64,000 nt of DNA from Paenibacillaceae bacterium (GTDB taxonomy: Bacteria > Bacillota > Bacilli > Paenibacillales > Paenibacillaceae): NCBI GenBank assembly GCA_004134985.1, contig REGQ01000019.1, forward strand, positions 1-64,000. Direction: 5' to 3'. A program made the translations under genes and the position numbers. The notes under the pieces are model-generated. The model was not told where the DNA came from. It searched no databases and was given only the letters and a program-made list of their open reading frames with translations. Below are positions 6,814 to 16,819 of this stretch, one piece after another (positions within the stretch are counted from its first letter, which is position 1; each line of letters opens with the position of its first letter).

Positions 6814-9465
6814 ATGTTCAACAATGAAAAAGACAAAGAAAAAATGTCCCGGCAAATTGCCGATCACCTCATTCATGCATCCATTTCTGCAGAAGAGGAT
6901 ATTATGGAGGATCTGGGCACGACCGATCAAGGGCTGTCCGAAGCAGAGGCGAAGTTCCAGATCGACAAGCACGGGAAAAACCAGATTGCCCATGACAAAA
7001 CGCCAGCCTGGTACATTCAACTGCTCTCCTGCTTCAAAAATCCGTTTATTCTTATTTTGCTTTCCTTGGCTGGTTTTTCCTACTTTATGGACGATGATAT
7101 CCAGGCGATCATCATCATAACGACGATGGTCACCGTCAGCGTCATTATCACGTTCACCCAGGAATTCCGTTCGTCAAGAACAGCTGAGAAGCTCAAGGCA
7201 ATGGTCAAAACAACGGCAACGGTAAGCCGACAGTCAGAACGCCGGGAGATCGACATGGAACTGCTGGTGCCGGGCGATATTATCCATCTATCGGCGGGTG
7301 ATATGGTGCCGGCCGATGCAAGGCTGCTCGTATCAAAAGATTTGTTCGTCGCCGAATCTGCCTTGACCGGCGAAGCGATGCCTGTCGAGAAGAACGACCT
7401 GCGCCCGCTTGGGTCATCGACCAAGGCACGCAGGCAGCATCAGCGCCCTGAAGAGCGAAATGCGCTGGAATTGAACAATATGTGTTACATGGGGACAAAT
7501 GTGATCAGCGGTTCTGCTACGGCAGTCGTCATTGCTACCGGCTCCAACACCTATTTTGGCTCGATGGCCAGTACCCTCATCGGGAAACCGCCGCTTACCA
7601 GTTTTGATAAAGGTGTCAAAAGCATCACGTTTGTTTTAATCCGCTTTATGTTTATTATGGTTCCGATTATTTTCGTCATTAACGGTTTTTCCAAAGGCGA
7701 TTGGTGGGAAGCGCTGCTGTTCGGCCTGTCGGTCGCTGTCGGCCTCACACCCGAGATGCTGCCTGTTATTGTAGCTGGCAACCTCGCCAAGGGCGCGGCT
7801 AAGATGGCCCGCAATAAGGTCGTTGTCAAACGGCTTAATGCCATTCAAAATTTCGGGGCAATGGACATCTTGTGTACGGATAAGACGGGGACGCTAACTC
7901 AGGATAAAATTATTCTTGAGAAGCATCTTGATGTGTATGGCAAGGAAAACAAAAAAGTATTGGAATACGCGTTTTTGAACAGCTATCATCAGACCGGACT
8001 TAAAAACTTGCTGGATGTTGCCGTGCTGGAGCATGCCGAGCTTACTCATGTATTGGGTGCAGAAAAAAATTATCGCAAGATCGACGAAATTCCGTTCGAT
8101 TTCAATCGTCGCCGGATGTCTGTCGTGCTGGAAACGAAAGAAAACGATCATCTGCTAATTTGCAAAGGCGCTATGGAGGAAGTGCTTGGCATCTGCTCGC
8201 ATATTTCGGATGACCACGGAAGAACAGTAGCCCTTACTGACGAGATTGCTGATAAAGTAAAGCTGCTGGCTCACAATATGAATGCAGATGGTTTGCGTGT
8301 ACTTGCCGTCGCCATTAGACAAACAACAGCCAGAGAAGAAAGCTATGGGATGGCGGATGAACAAGGACTGGTCTTGATCGGTTATCTTGCCTTCCTCGAC
8401 CCGCCGAAGGAAACTGCAAAAACAGCCATTCGAGCACTGAAAGAAAACGGCGTCGATGTGAAAGTCATTACCGGCGATAATGCAGCGGTCACCCGTAAAG
8501 TTTGCAAAGATGTCGGGATCAAGGTAAATGATATTTTGCTAGGCAGTTCGATCGATGCGATGACTGATGAGAAATTGGCCGATATTGCGAAACAGACGAC
8601 CGTATTTGCCAAAGTCAATCCGCTGCAAAAAGCAAGAATTGTCCGTGCGCTCCAGAGTCAAGGGCACACGGTTGGGTTTATGGGTGACGGAATCAATGAT
8701 GCCCTTGCTCTGAAGGAAGCGGATGTGGGGATTTCTGTCGATACTGCAGTCGATATTGCCAAAGAGTCTGCCGATATTATATTGCTGGAGAAGAGCTTGA
8801 TGGTGTTGGAACAAGGCGTAATTCAGGGCCGGATTACGTTTGGCAATATGATCAAGTATATTAAAATGACGGCCAGCTCCAACTTTGGCAACATGTTCAG
8901 CGTACTGGTAGCGAGCGCGTTTATCCCGTTTTTGCCGATGCTGCCCATTCATTTGCTAATTCAAAATCTGTTTTACGACATTTCCCAGCTTTCCATTCCT
9001 TGGGACAAAATGGATAAAGAATATTTACGCAAACCGCAAAAGTGGGATACCAAATCGGTGAGCAGATTTATGATCTTCATCGGTCCGATCAGTTCAATCT
9101 TTGATATTACGACTTATGCTGTCATGTGGTACGTGTTTTCTGCCAACTCGGTGGAACATCAAACTTTGTTCCAATCCGGGTGGTTTATTGAAGGGTTGCT
9201 GTCGCAAACACTGATCGTCCACATGATCCGCACGGAGAAAATACCGTTTGTGCAAAGTACAGCGAGCGCCCCAGTCGTCCTGCTGACCAGTCTCATTATG
9301 GCACTCGGCATTTACTTGCCTTTCAGCGGATTCGGAGCAAGCATCGGCCTGCAGCCGCTGCCGCTCTCCTACTTCCCTTGGCTTGTCGCAACCTTGCTCT
9401 GCTACTGTGTGCTGACACAAGTGATCAAAACGTGGTATATTCGCAGATTTAATGACTGGCTCTAG
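6814..9465 (+). CDS. mgtA: Magnesium-translocating P-type ATPase
   Basis: An 883-residue P3B-type ATPase that imports Mg2+. Visible parts in order: N-terminal cytosolic segment; first membrane helices; actuator loop with LTGEAMPVEK; membrane pair ending SVAVGLTPEMLPVIV; phosphorylation site DKTGTLTQDK (residue D about 361); ATP-binding domain with CKGAMEE; hinge MGDGINDALALKEADVGIS; and the C-terminal helices. ATG 6814 follows AGAGGAGG at 8 nt; the longer open frame would start inside the second attenuator. Controlled by the M-box, and probably also by the leader ORF and second terminator. Confidence 0.95.
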   Translation: MFNNEKDKEKMSRQIADHLIHASISAEEDIMEDLGTTDQGLSEAEAKFQIDKHGKNQIAHDKTPAWYIQLLSCFKNPFILILLSLAGFSYFMDDDIQAIIIITTMVTVSVIITFTQEFRSSRTAEKLKAMVKTTATVSRQSERREIDMELLVPGDIIHLSAGDMVPADARLLVSKDLFVAESALTGEAMPVEKNDLRPLGSSTKARRQHQRPEERNALELNNMCYMGTNVISGSATAVVIATGSNTYFGSMASTLIGKPPLTSFDKGVKSITFVLIRFMFIMVPIIFVINGFSKGDWWEALLFGLSVAVGLTPEMLPVIVAGNLAKGAAKMARNKVVVKRLNAIQNFGAMDILCTDKTGTLTQDKIILEKHLDVYGKENKKVLEYAFLNSYHQTGLKNLLDVAVLEHAELTHVLGAEKNYRKIDEIPFDFNRRRMSVVLETKENDHLLICKGAMEEVLGICSHISDDHGRTVALTDEIADKVKLLAHNMNADGLRVLAVAIRQTTAREESYGMADEQGLVLIGYLAFLDPPKETAKTAIRALKENGVDVKVITGDNAAVTRKVCKDVGIKVNDILLGSSIDAMTDEKLADIAKQTTVFAKVNPLQKARIVRALQSQGHTVGFMGDGINDALALKEADVGISVDTAVDIAKESADIILLEKSLMVLEQGVIQGRITFGNMIKYIKMTASSNFGNMFSVLVASAFIPFLPMLPIHLLIQNLFYDISQLSIPWDKMDKEYLRKPQKWDTKSVSRFMIFIGPISSIFDITTYAVMWYVFSANSVEHQTLFQSGWFIEGLLSQTLIVHMIRTEKIPFVQSTASAPVVLLTSLIMALGIYLPFSGFGASIGLQPLPLSYFPWLVATLLCYCVLTQVIKTWYIRRFNDWL

Positions 9466-9498
9466 AGAGCAGAGATAATCATTGTGCCTGCGCGCAGC

Positions 9499-9555
9499 AA
9501 AACAAGCGAACCGGAGCCGTTAGTAACAACTAACGAGCTGCTGTTCGCTTGTTTT
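9499..9555. terminator. Terminator between mgtA and the deacetylase gene
   Basis: AAAACAAGCGAA at 9499-9510 pairs with TTCGCTTGTTTT at 9544-9555, with an inner small hairpin CGTTAG/CTAACG. It lies between two convergent genes and may stop transcription from both sides. Confidence 0.7.
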
Positions 9556-9612
9556 CTATCTTAATGGACGGAACTATCCGGCAGCCGCTGTCGCACTGTA
9601 CTGCTTGCTGCG

Positions 9613-10764
9613 CTATCTTTTGTCTTCCCAGAAGTTAAGCGGAGCCCTGTCCTGTTCAATCGCTTTGAACGTAAACCCTTCCTTCGTCAAGGCTTCCAAA
9701 ATTTGCGGCAGCGCACCAAGCGTCGCCTTCTGATCATGCATCAGCACAACAGGGACAACCCCTTTGCCTTTAAGCCGCTTAATATCCTGTACGACCTGTG
9801 CGACCCATTTGCTTTTGTTTTCTTTATATTTCCAATCGAGCGAGTCCACATTCCAGTCCCATAGGTGGTAACCTGCCTTGGCAGTCGCATCGCGGTATGA
9901 CTTGGTGAAATAAGGCTTGCTGCCATAGGGGGTCCGGATGATCGTCGATTCGGCACCTGTTATTTTCTTCAGATTGCTGTTGGCGTCATTCATCTCTTTA
10001 AGTGCTGTCTGAGGCGAATGATAGAACTTGTCTTTGACATGCGTCAAACTATGCAGCCCCGCCTGATGTCCATCTTTCACAATACGCTTGAGGGCATCCG
10101 GGTAATCCGCCATTCGATTTCCTACCATAAAGAGGGTCGCCTTGGCATCATACTTGTCCAACACATCCAGCAATTTCATCGTATTTGCCGTCGGCCCGTC
10201 ATCGAAGGTCAAATAAATCGGCAGCAAATCGGCCGTTTTCCGTTCCTGATCGATTACCTTCTTCTCCCTGGTGAAAAATTGTTCATCATCCAGTCGCGCA
10301 TCTTTGTTCTTCACCCGAATCATCGGCAGCTTGTCATTTTCCCCAACCTCATAGCCGAAGTAGCGTGCGATGTAGGCAGCGGGAACCATCAAGCGGCCAT
10401 CACGGACAAACATCCACATCGGCAAGGAATCGCCATTCGCTTTAACGGCAAGATTGTCCTGCGGATACAAATCAATTGCATTACCGCTGTTGCTGCTTAT
10501 CCGAATCCGTTCCTTGGACGCATTGAACCGGAGCTGCAAGGCCTCCGCGAAGTCCCGGGCGGGGACGAAAAACGTATTGTCCAGCAGTTCCGGTTGTGCA
10601 TCCGGAAATTGCAGCCGTTTATCATTAAGGCCTGCATAGGCGGCCGATTGTTTACCTGCGGCAAGCAGCGGTTCAGCGTGCAAAGCGAGCGTGGCGATCA
10701 GTACCAACAATAATACAAATGATGACGTAATGATTGTTTTTTGTACATTTTTTATGCTGTTCAT
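9613..10764 (-). CDS. Polysaccharide deacetylase with stalk domain
   Basis: A 383-residue secreted enzyme. A signal segment (residues 10-35) is followed by a copper-amine-oxidase N-type stalk domain (FVPARDFAEALQLRFN; LMVPAAYIARYFGYEV) and a NodB-homology deacetylase from about residue 180. Catalytic motifs are present: TFDDGPT (motif 1, the Asp pair), HSLTHVKD (metal histidines), RTPYGS, DWNVDSLDW and the final VVLMHD. The substrate is probably peptidoglycan or another N-acetylated glycan. It shares the stalk type with the SleB-like protein at 3252-4130. Confidence 0.9.
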   Translation of the reverse strand: MNSIKNVQKTIITSSFVLLLVLIATLALHAEPLLAAGKQSAAYAGLNDKRLQFPDAQPELLDNTFFVPARDFAEALQLRFNASKERIRISSNSGNAIDLYPQDNLAVKANGDSLPMWMFVRDGRLMVPAAYIARYFGYEVGENDKLPMIRVKNKDARLDDEQFFTREKKVIDQERKTADLLPIYLTFDDGPTANTMKLLDVLDKYDAKATLFMVGNRMADYPDALKRIVKDGHQAGLHSLTHVKDKFYHSPQTALKEMNDANSNLKKITGAESTIIRTPYGSKPYFTKSYRDATAKAGYHLWDWNVDSLDWKYKENKSKWVAQVVQDIKRLKGKGVVPVVLMHDQKATLGALPQILEALTKEGFTFKAIEQDRAPLNFWEDKR

Positions 10765-11226
10765 AGTTCTACCTTCTCTCTCTCATACTAATGAAATCTC
10801 GCATTCGCACATTCGCAATGCGGCCCTCGCAACCCATTTCCTCATCATAACATATTAACCAGAAATTCATAGACTCTATCTGATAGGCAATCATTTATTT
10901 TCAAAGCGTCAGGAAAAAAACGAATCGCGAGGGTCTGTTACAGAAAATTGAGAAAGCGAATGCGAGAGGAAAATCATTGCGAGATTCATTAGAAATGTCC
11001 ATTCGAGAAGTGAAATGAAGGGGAGTGCTGGAGGAGAAACTATATACGCATGAAGGGTTGCGGCACTGCTGTATTATCGAATACAGCCGGACATACGTTT
11101 CGCCCGAAAAGCCCTTGGAGCAGGGCTTCACGGGCATGTCCCGTTATTGCTACAAAATCCGCATTATAGCGCACTTTTCCACATCTAACGGAACTGGTGT
11201 GCGTCCAATGCCAGGCCTAATGCGTT
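10765..11226. other. Gene-free interval with one hairpin
   Basis: No supportable gene. A strong hairpin GCCCG-AAAAGCCCT/AGGGCTTCA-CGGGC lies at about 11102-11134; it lacks a T run, so I do not call it a terminator. The upstream region of the deacetylase includes a CT-rich stretch near 10770-10785 (its ribosome-binding site on the minus strand). Confidence 0.5.
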
Positions 11227-12060
11227 TCACTCGCTTGGCTGAATGAGTTGTGTGTACTGCTCCCAGCCCGCGCCAACATCTTGCGGATGATGTGTGTCTG
11301 AGCCGTAGACACAGGCAATGCCCTGCTGCAAGCACGCCTGCACAAACCACTTCGGCGCATAAGGCTTGCGGCACGTATCTTTGCGTAGACCGGCCATATT
11401 AAGATCGATATCAACACCACTCTCCGCAAGCAGCGGGATAAGCCGTTTCAGGCGCGAGTCCAGCTGCTTGTCCAACTGTTCATTGTTCATCTGCGGGAGC
11501 GCTAGCCGAAACTTCTCGATCAGATTGACATGCCCGAGCCGTTTGCGCATCGGCCATGCCGCGGCTGAGGCAATCGCCAATTCAATATGGTTGTAATACT
11601 CGTCCACAACCGCTTCGACAGAGCCATAATGATCAAGCAAATTGGTGCGGAAGTCGTCAGGAGAAAAGTCGATGCAGCGCATGCCGCCTTTGCCTGGCAA
11701 ATAATGCACCGAAATTAGCACATCCTCCAGCTTGTCTCCCCACTTCTGAATAATATTTTCCGTAAAATGTTCATTCTTGTACAGATAGTCCAATTCCAGA
11801 CCAACGGTCACTTCAATTGTTCCTGCATACCGCTCTTTCAGCTCGCTTGCGCATGCCATATATTCAGGAAGCTCATCTTCGCTCATCGCCAGTGTGGCCA
11901 TTATCTCTTCATCATCGATCAAGCCATCTGGCACAGGAGGATGTTCACTTATGGTGTAGCGCTCAAATCCCAGTTCAATTGCCTGTTTCACATACTCCTC
12001 TGCATGAAATTTGCTGCCGTGGCGGCAAAAGTGGGTATGTGTATGCCCGTCCCATTTCAT
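11227..12060 (-). CDS. Histidinol-phosphatase, PHP family (HisJ-type)
   Basis: A 277-residue PHP-domain phosphoesterase. Metal-binding motifs are in order: DGHTHTHFCRHG near the start, ISEHPPV, VGLELDY, ISVHYLPG, LGHVNLI, and the last YGSDTHHP. Members of this family dephosphorylate histidinol phosphate in histidine biosynthesis. Start ATG 12060 follows AGGTGG at 8 nt; a GTG four codons earlier is less likely because it overlaps that site. No other his gene is nearby, so the exact substrate is less certain than the family. Confidence 0.85.
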   Translation of the reverse strand: MKWDGHTHTHFCRHGSKFHAEEYVKQAIELGFERYTISEHPPVPDGLIDDEEIMATLAMSEDELPEYMACASELKERYAGTIEVTVGLELDYLYKNEHFTENIIQKWGDKLEDVLISVHYLPGKGGMRCIDFSPDDFRTNLLDHYGSVEAVVDEYYNHIELAIASAAAWPMRKRLGHVNLIEKFRLALPQMNNEQLDKQLDSRLKRLIPLLAESGVDIDLNMAGLRKDTCRKPYAPKWFVQACLQQGIACVYGSDTHHPQDVGAGWEQYTQLIQPSE

Positions 12061-12263
12061 ATTATTATCCACCTACTATTCGTCGTTGTCATTCCTATGT
12101 ATCGTACCAAAGTTAGGCATGAATGGCTATATGAAGTTTGACGCGGCAGAGGTTAAGACTGGAAAATGGCTTTTCATCCGCATGAAACATTTGTATAATC
12201 ATCGCAGGGGAACGCCCCTTTTGAAAGTTGGCAATAATAATAAAGATAAAGGAAGTTTTCTCG

Positions 12264-12971
12264 ATGCATAAAATTATGATTGTTGAGGATGACCCCAAGC
12301 TCGCCACCCTGCTCGCCTCCTATATCGAGAAGTATGGTTATCAGGTCCTTGCAGTTGAACAATTTGATACGATTCTGGAGCGCTTTCAGCTGGAAAAGCC
12401 GCACCTTGTCCTGCTGGACGTCAATTTGCCCCGCTTTGACGGCTACTACTGGTGTCGCCAGATTCGCACGGTATCTACTTGTCCGGTTCTGTTTATTTCC
12501 GCCCGGGCAGGTGAAATGGATCAGGTCATGGCGCTGGAAAATGGCGGGGACGATTATGTAACCAAGCCATTTCATTACGAAATTGTCATGGCAAAAATCC
12601 GCAGCCTGCTTCGGCGGGCGTATGGTGAATATGCTGCGCCGATTACGGAGCGTATTTGTGAATTGAATGGTTTCAAACTGTACCCGGAACGGATGGAGCT
12701 GGAGCTCAATGGTGTGATCGCCACCGCGACGAAGAAAGAAGCGGACATTATCGAACTGCTGATGCAATGCTCTCCACGGGTCGCTTCCCGCGATGAGCTG
12801 CTGGAGAAACTGTGGGATGATCAGAATTATGTCGATGAAAATACGTTGAACGTCAATATGACACGGGTGCGCCGCAAGCTCCAGGAGCTTGGCATTCACG
12901 ATGCGGTTGAAACGGTGCGCGGCAGCGGGTACCGTTTGGTCGTCAACTGGCATGAGGGCGGCGCAAGATGA
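12264..12971 (+). CDS. BceR-type response regulator
   Basis: A 235-residue OmpR-family regulator. The receiver domain has MIVEDD at the start, the phospho-acceptor in LLDVNLP (Asp about residue 52), SAR, and TKPF. The C-terminal winged helix ends TVRGSGYRLV. AAAGGAAG precedes ATG 12264. It overlaps the sensor kinase gene by 4 bp, and the Bce-type ABC transporter follows, so it most likely activates bceAB in response to a cell-wall antibiotic. Confidence 0.9.
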   Translation: MHKIMIVEDDPKLATLLASYIEKYGYQVLAVEQFDTILERFQLEKPHLVLLDVNLPRFDGYYWCRQIRTVSTCPVLFISARAGEMDQVMALENGGDDYVTKPFHYEIVMAKIRSLLRRAYGEYAAPITERICELNGFKLYPERMELELNGVIATATKKEADIIELLMQCSPRVASRDELLEKLWDDQNYVDENTLNVNMTRVRRKLQELGIHDAVETVRGSGYRLVVNWHEGGAR

Positions 12972-13957
12972 GGCTTTTTCTGCGTGATCACTTTGTGCTC
13001 ATTATGATGCAGCCGCTCCAATGGCTGCTAGTGATCGTTATTTTCTGGATGGACGGTTACCGCAATCTGCTTGTCGCAGGCTATGCCGCTTTTTTGGGAT
13101 GTTTTCTGTCTGCAGCCTATCTCATTTACCGGTATGTCTCTCATGCGAGCTATTACAAGCGGCTGACTGTGCAGCCCCAAACGCTGGACGAATCCCTGCT
13201 GGACCTCGGTCATGCTGCGGTTCCTCATGCGCTGAAGCAAATGCTTGATCATCAATACAATTTGCTGCAGCAAACTTTAAAACAAGCAGAGCGGCAGCAG
13301 TCTACTCATCGCCTGTTTATGAACCAGTGGGTTCACCAGATGAAAACGCCGCTGTCCATCATTGAGCTTACATTGCAGGAGAATCCGAAGTCCGAGCATC
13401 ATGCCAGCATCAGAGAGGAGCTTGACCGTCTGCAGCAAGGACTTGATACGGTATTGTATGCGGCGCGCCTGCATTCCTTTGAACAGGATTTCCATGTCAA
13501 AACCATCCGTCTGCCAGCCCTTGTCGAACAGGTGATCCATGACAATAAACGGTTGTTTATCCGCAGCTATGTATACCCGGAAGTCGTTCATGACGGCACG
13601 ATCAACATCCAGTCCGATGAAAAATGGCTGGCGTTCATGCTGACACAGGTGCTGACCAACGCGATTAAATATTCCGCCGGCAATCATCAGAAGGTGACCG
13701 TATCAACCTACGTTGCGAATGGTCAAGCGGTTGTGGAGGTGCGTGACCGCGGAGTCGGTATTCCGGAAGCAGATCTGAAGCGTGTCTTTAACCCCTCCTA
13801 TACCGGCGAGAACGGGCGGCTTTTCCGGGAATCGACCGGCATGGGGCTATATTTGGTGAAACAAGCATGCCAGCAGCTTAATCATACGGTTGAACTGGAA
13901 TCAACCGTTGGCGAAGGAACCACGGTGCGCATTCTCTTCTCCTCCTGGCAGACGTAG
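12968..13957 (+). CDS. BceS-type intramembrane-sensing histidine kinase
   Basis: A 329-residue kinase. Two membrane helices in the first 60 residues are separated by only a few residues, so there is no real sensor domain. The phosphorylation segment is NQWVHQMKTPLSIIELTL (His near residue 124). ATPase motifs follow: NAIKYSAG (N box), VRDRGVGIP and STGMGLYLVK. In Bce systems such kinases are activated by flux through the partner ABC transporter, which lies downstream. Confidence 0.9.
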   Translation: MRLFLRDHFVLIMMQPLQWLLVIVIFWMDGYRNLLVAGYAAFLGCFLSAAYLIYRYVSHASYYKRLTVQPQTLDESLLDLGHAAVPHALKQMLDHQYNLLQQTLKQAERQQSTHRLFMNQWVHQMKTPLSIIELTLQENPKSEHHASIREELDRLQQGLDTVLYAARLHSFEQDFHVKTIRLPALVEQVIHDNKRLFIRSYVYPEVVHDGTINIQSDEKWLAFMLTQVLTNAIKYSAGNHQKVTVSTYVANGQAVVEVRDRGVGIPEADLKRVFNPSYTGENGRLFRESTGMGLYLVKQACQQLNHTVELESTVGEGTTVRILFSSWQT

Positions 13958-14090
13958 ACACTTTCTATTTGCAATAATAAGCTTACATAGATGTAAGGCT
14001 CCTGAAAGGAAATCCGATAGAAGCCTCCCTGCTTCATCCATTACACTGTAAGCAAGCTAATAGCGGATCAAGATGAAGGAGAGAAACGAA

Positions 14091-14864
14091 ATGGAAATGC
14101 TGAAAGTCAACCAAATAAGCAAAATATATGGCAGCAAATTGACTTACCATGCCCTCGCCGGCATTGATCTTACCGTGGAGGAAGGCGAATTTGTTGGCAT
14201 CATGGGCCCTTCCGGGAGCGGGAAAACGACACTGCTCAATCTCATTGCTACCATTGATAGCCCGACGACAGGCGAGATCACCATCGGCGGGCAAAATCCG
14301 CACAAACTAAAAAAGAATGCCTTGGCAAAATTTCGCCGCCGAGAGCTCGGCTTTGTGTTTCAGGACTTTAACCTGCTGCAAACATTGACGGTTGCGGAGA
14401 ACATCGTGCTGCCCCTGACATTGGACGGTACCAATTTAAAGACAATGAAAACCAAACTAACGGAAATTGCCGGCAAGCTTGGCATTGAAGGCATCCTGGA
14501 CAAACGCACCTATGAAATTTCTGGTGGACAGGCGCAGCGCGCGGCAATTGCCCGCTCGATTATTCACCGTCCCAAGCTGCTGCTTGCAGATGAGCCTACC
14601 GGAAACCTGGATTCCAAAGCGGCCAAAGATGTGATGACGACGCTGGAATCCCTCAACCGCAATGACCGGGCAACGATGCTGCTCGTGACGCATGACGCGG
14701 TAGCGGCAAGCTACTGCAACCGGGTTGTATTCATTAAAGACGGCAAGCTGTATTCGGAAATCCATCGCGGCGAACAGCGCCAAGCCTTCTTCCAAAAAAT
14801 TATCGACACCTTGTCATTGTTGGGAGGGGACGCACATGACCTTTCGCCAATTCACCTTTCATAA
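14091..14864 (+). CDS. BceA-type ABC transporter ATPase
   Basis: A 257-residue ATPase with Walker A GPSGSGKTT, Q-loop FVFQDFNLLQTLTVAENIVLP (split at Q), signature SGGQAQRAAIAR, Walker B LLLADEPTGNLD and H-loop TH. It shows the lipoprotein/antibiotic-export (LolD/BceA) pattern. ATG 14091 follows AAGGAGAG; an upstream start at 14073 would include this site. Its last 29 bp overlap the permease gene, indicating translational coupling. Confidence 0.92.
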   Translation: MEMLKVNQISKIYGSKLTYHALAGIDLTVEEGEFVGIMGPSGSGKTTLLNLIATIDSPTTGEITIGGQNPHKLKKNALAKFRRRELGFVFQDFNLLQTLTVAENIVLPLTLDGTNLKTMKTKLTEIAGKLGIEGILDKRTYEISGGQAQRAAIARSIIHRPKLLLADEPTGNLDSKAAKDVMTTLESLNRNDRATMLLVTHDAVAASYCNRVVFIKDGKLYSEIHRGEQRQAFFQKIIDTLSLLGGDAHDLSPIHLS

Positions 14865-16728
14865 CGTCCTGCGCAACAAGCGTCTTTATGCCGCTTACTT
14901 CTTGAGCAGCATGTTCTCCGTGCTCATATTTTTCGTGTTTGCCATCTTTGCGTTTCACCCGTTGCTGACCGCTGACAGTCTGAACGACTCGGTCGCCAAA
15001 GGCTTGTACGTTGCCGAAGGAATCATCTATTTCTTTTCCTTCTTTTTTGTTCTCTATTCGATGAGTTCTTTTCTGAAATCACGGCAGAAGGAATTCGGCA
15101 TGCTCGTCATGCACGGTATGACTTCCATCCAGCTTCGCACAATGATTTTCTGGGAAAATATGCTGATCGGCTTATTTTCGACACTGGGCGGACTTGGACT
15201 TGGCATGGTGTTCTCCAAAGCAATCCTGCTCGCCGCCGAAAATGTCCTGCAGCTTGATCAGACACTGCAATTTTACATGCCGACAACAGCGCTGCTGCTG
15301 ACATTTGGAGCCTTTATAGCGCTGTTTGCCGTCATTTCGGTCTTTACCGTATTTATGATCCGCAACAAGCAGATCATTGAGCTGTTGAAAGGAAACGCGA
15401 AGCCGCGCCCGGAGCCGAAAGCGTCCATTTTGTTGTCGCTGCTGGGCGCCGTGCTACTGGCTGCGGGGTACATTACATCGATTGCCGTCAAAGGGATGAT
15501 CGTTGTTCTCGTGTTCATTCCGGTCACCATCGCCGTCATTATCGGCACGTACTTGCTGTTTTCCCAGCTCAGTGTCTTTACGATCAACTGGCTGAAACGC
15601 AGGCAACGTTTTTTCTGGCGGGGCACCAACATGATTACTTTAAGCGATCTGGCTTACCGGATGAAAGACAACGCCCGCACTTTCTTCATTGTCGCGATTG
15701 TATCGACAGTCGCTTTCTGTGCAATCGGCGCCCTGTTCGGATTTAAAGGCATCATGACCCGCTCAATGGAGCAAGGGCATCCCTATACGCTGGAGTACAA
15801 GTCTTCGGAAGGCAATGACAAGCAGGACCAGCATATCGCACACATTGAAGAAAGCCTCGCACAGGCTTCGCTTGCGTATGATTCCTATGAAGCTTCTGTT
15901 AAATATTATCTTACCAAGTCATCCCATAACGTTCCGATTGTCGCTGTCTCCGAATATAACACCCTTGCAGAAGTGCAGGACATGCCGATGCTATCCCTTG
16001 CAGGGGATCAGGCAATCGTTTTATTCAGCGGCAATTACTTGCAGCAGCAAATGCAAAGCCAACTGCTTGAGCCTGTTGCCTTGGCTAACCCGGGAGTGAC
16101 GCTCCAGGTTACGGAAAGGCAGGAGGCTAGCCCACTGCCAGACCTCATCAATCCGGTGTATGTCGTTGGCGACGATATGTATACGCAATTGACCAAACCT
16201 GAGCGTGTGGAAAATTACTTCATGTGGAATTTCAACGATAAGGACAAGGAAGTGGAGCTTGGGAAAGCCTTGACAGAAGAGCTGAACCGTGACCGCTCCA
16301 AAGCGTGGCTTCATGCCAAAACATATGCGATCAAGGCGCTGCTCCAAGGTTACTACATTATATTGTTCATCGGCTTGTTTATCGGAGTCATCTTTTTCGT
16401 CGCAGCAGGCAGTTTCCTGTATTTCAGACTGTTCAACGATCTGGATGATGACAAGCGCAAGTTTGCTTCCATTGCCAAGCTGGGACTCTCTCCAGGCGAG
16501 CTGTCCAACATTATTACCAGACAAACACTCATTTTGTTTTTCGCACCGGTTGGCGTTGCCCTCGTCCACGGCATCGTTGCTCTGACCGCCTTGCAAAATA
16601 TGTTCATGTCATCGATTTTCAACGAGTCAGCGGCCGTGCTCGGCAGCTTCCTGGGCATTCAAATCATCTACTTTGCGATCGTCCGCTTCTATTACGCGCA
16701 AAGCATCAAACGGGCTTGCAACTTGTAA
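14836..16728 (+). CDS. BceB-type ABC transporter permease
   Basis: A 630-residue FtsX-family permease. It begins MTFRQFTFHNVLRNKRLYAAYF, has four helices in the first 220 residues and more before a large extracellular domain (about residues 315-500), then three C-terminal helices. This is the layout of BceB-like proteins that detect and detach bacitracin-type peptides from lipid cycle intermediates. AGGGGA precedes ATG 14836. The operon order RR-HK-ATPase-permease is canonical. The specific antibiotic cannot be read from the sequence. Confidence 0.9.
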   Translation: MTFRQFTFHNVLRNKRLYAAYFLSSMFSVLIFFVFAIFAFHPLLTADSLNDSVAKGLYVAEGIIYFFSFFFVLYSMSSFLKSRQKEFGMLVMHGMTSIQLRTMIFWENMLIGLFSTLGGLGLGMVFSKAILLAAENVLQLDQTLQFYMPTTALLLTFGAFIALFAVISVFTVFMIRNKQIIELLKGNAKPRPEPKASILLSLLGAVLLAAGYITSIAVKGMIVVLVFIPVTIAVIIGTYLLFSQLSVFTINWLKRRQRFFWRGTNMITLSDLAYRMKDNARTFFIVAIVSTVAFCAIGALFGFKGIMTRSMEQGHPYTLEYKSSEGNDKQDQHIAHIEESLAQASLAYDSYEASVKYYLTKSSHNVPIVAVSEYNTLAEVQDMPMLSLAGDQAIVLFSGNYLQQQMQSQLLEPVALANPGVTLQVTERQEASPLPDLINPVYVVGDDMYTQLTKPERVENYFMWNFNDKDKEVELGKALTEELNRDRSKAWLHAKTYAIKALLQGYYIILFIGLFIGVIFFVAAGSFLYFRLFNDLDDDKRKFASIAKLGLSPGELSNIITRQTLILFFAPVGVALVHGIVALTALQNMFMSSIFNESAAVLGSFLGIQIIYFAIVRFYYAQSIKRACNL

Positions 16729-16778
16729 CGTCCGGGTGACAGCAACGACTTTCCCTCCAACCATTGGGCTACAACGTC

Positions 16779-16817
16779 AAAAAGGGCGCAAGCAGTTTGG
16801 ACTGCTTGCGCCCTTTT
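16779..16817. terminator. Bidirectional terminator, bceB / deoR
   Basis: Perfect 13-bp stem GGGCGCAAGCAGT/ACTGCTTGCGCCC, loop TTGG, with A run before and T run after; serves the two convergent genes that end on either side. Confidence 0.9.
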
Positions 16818-16819
16818 CA

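Noticed and set aside
10901-11137. Small minus-strand open frame
   Set aside because: No ribosome-binding site and no protein-like pattern; the region is better described as intergenic.
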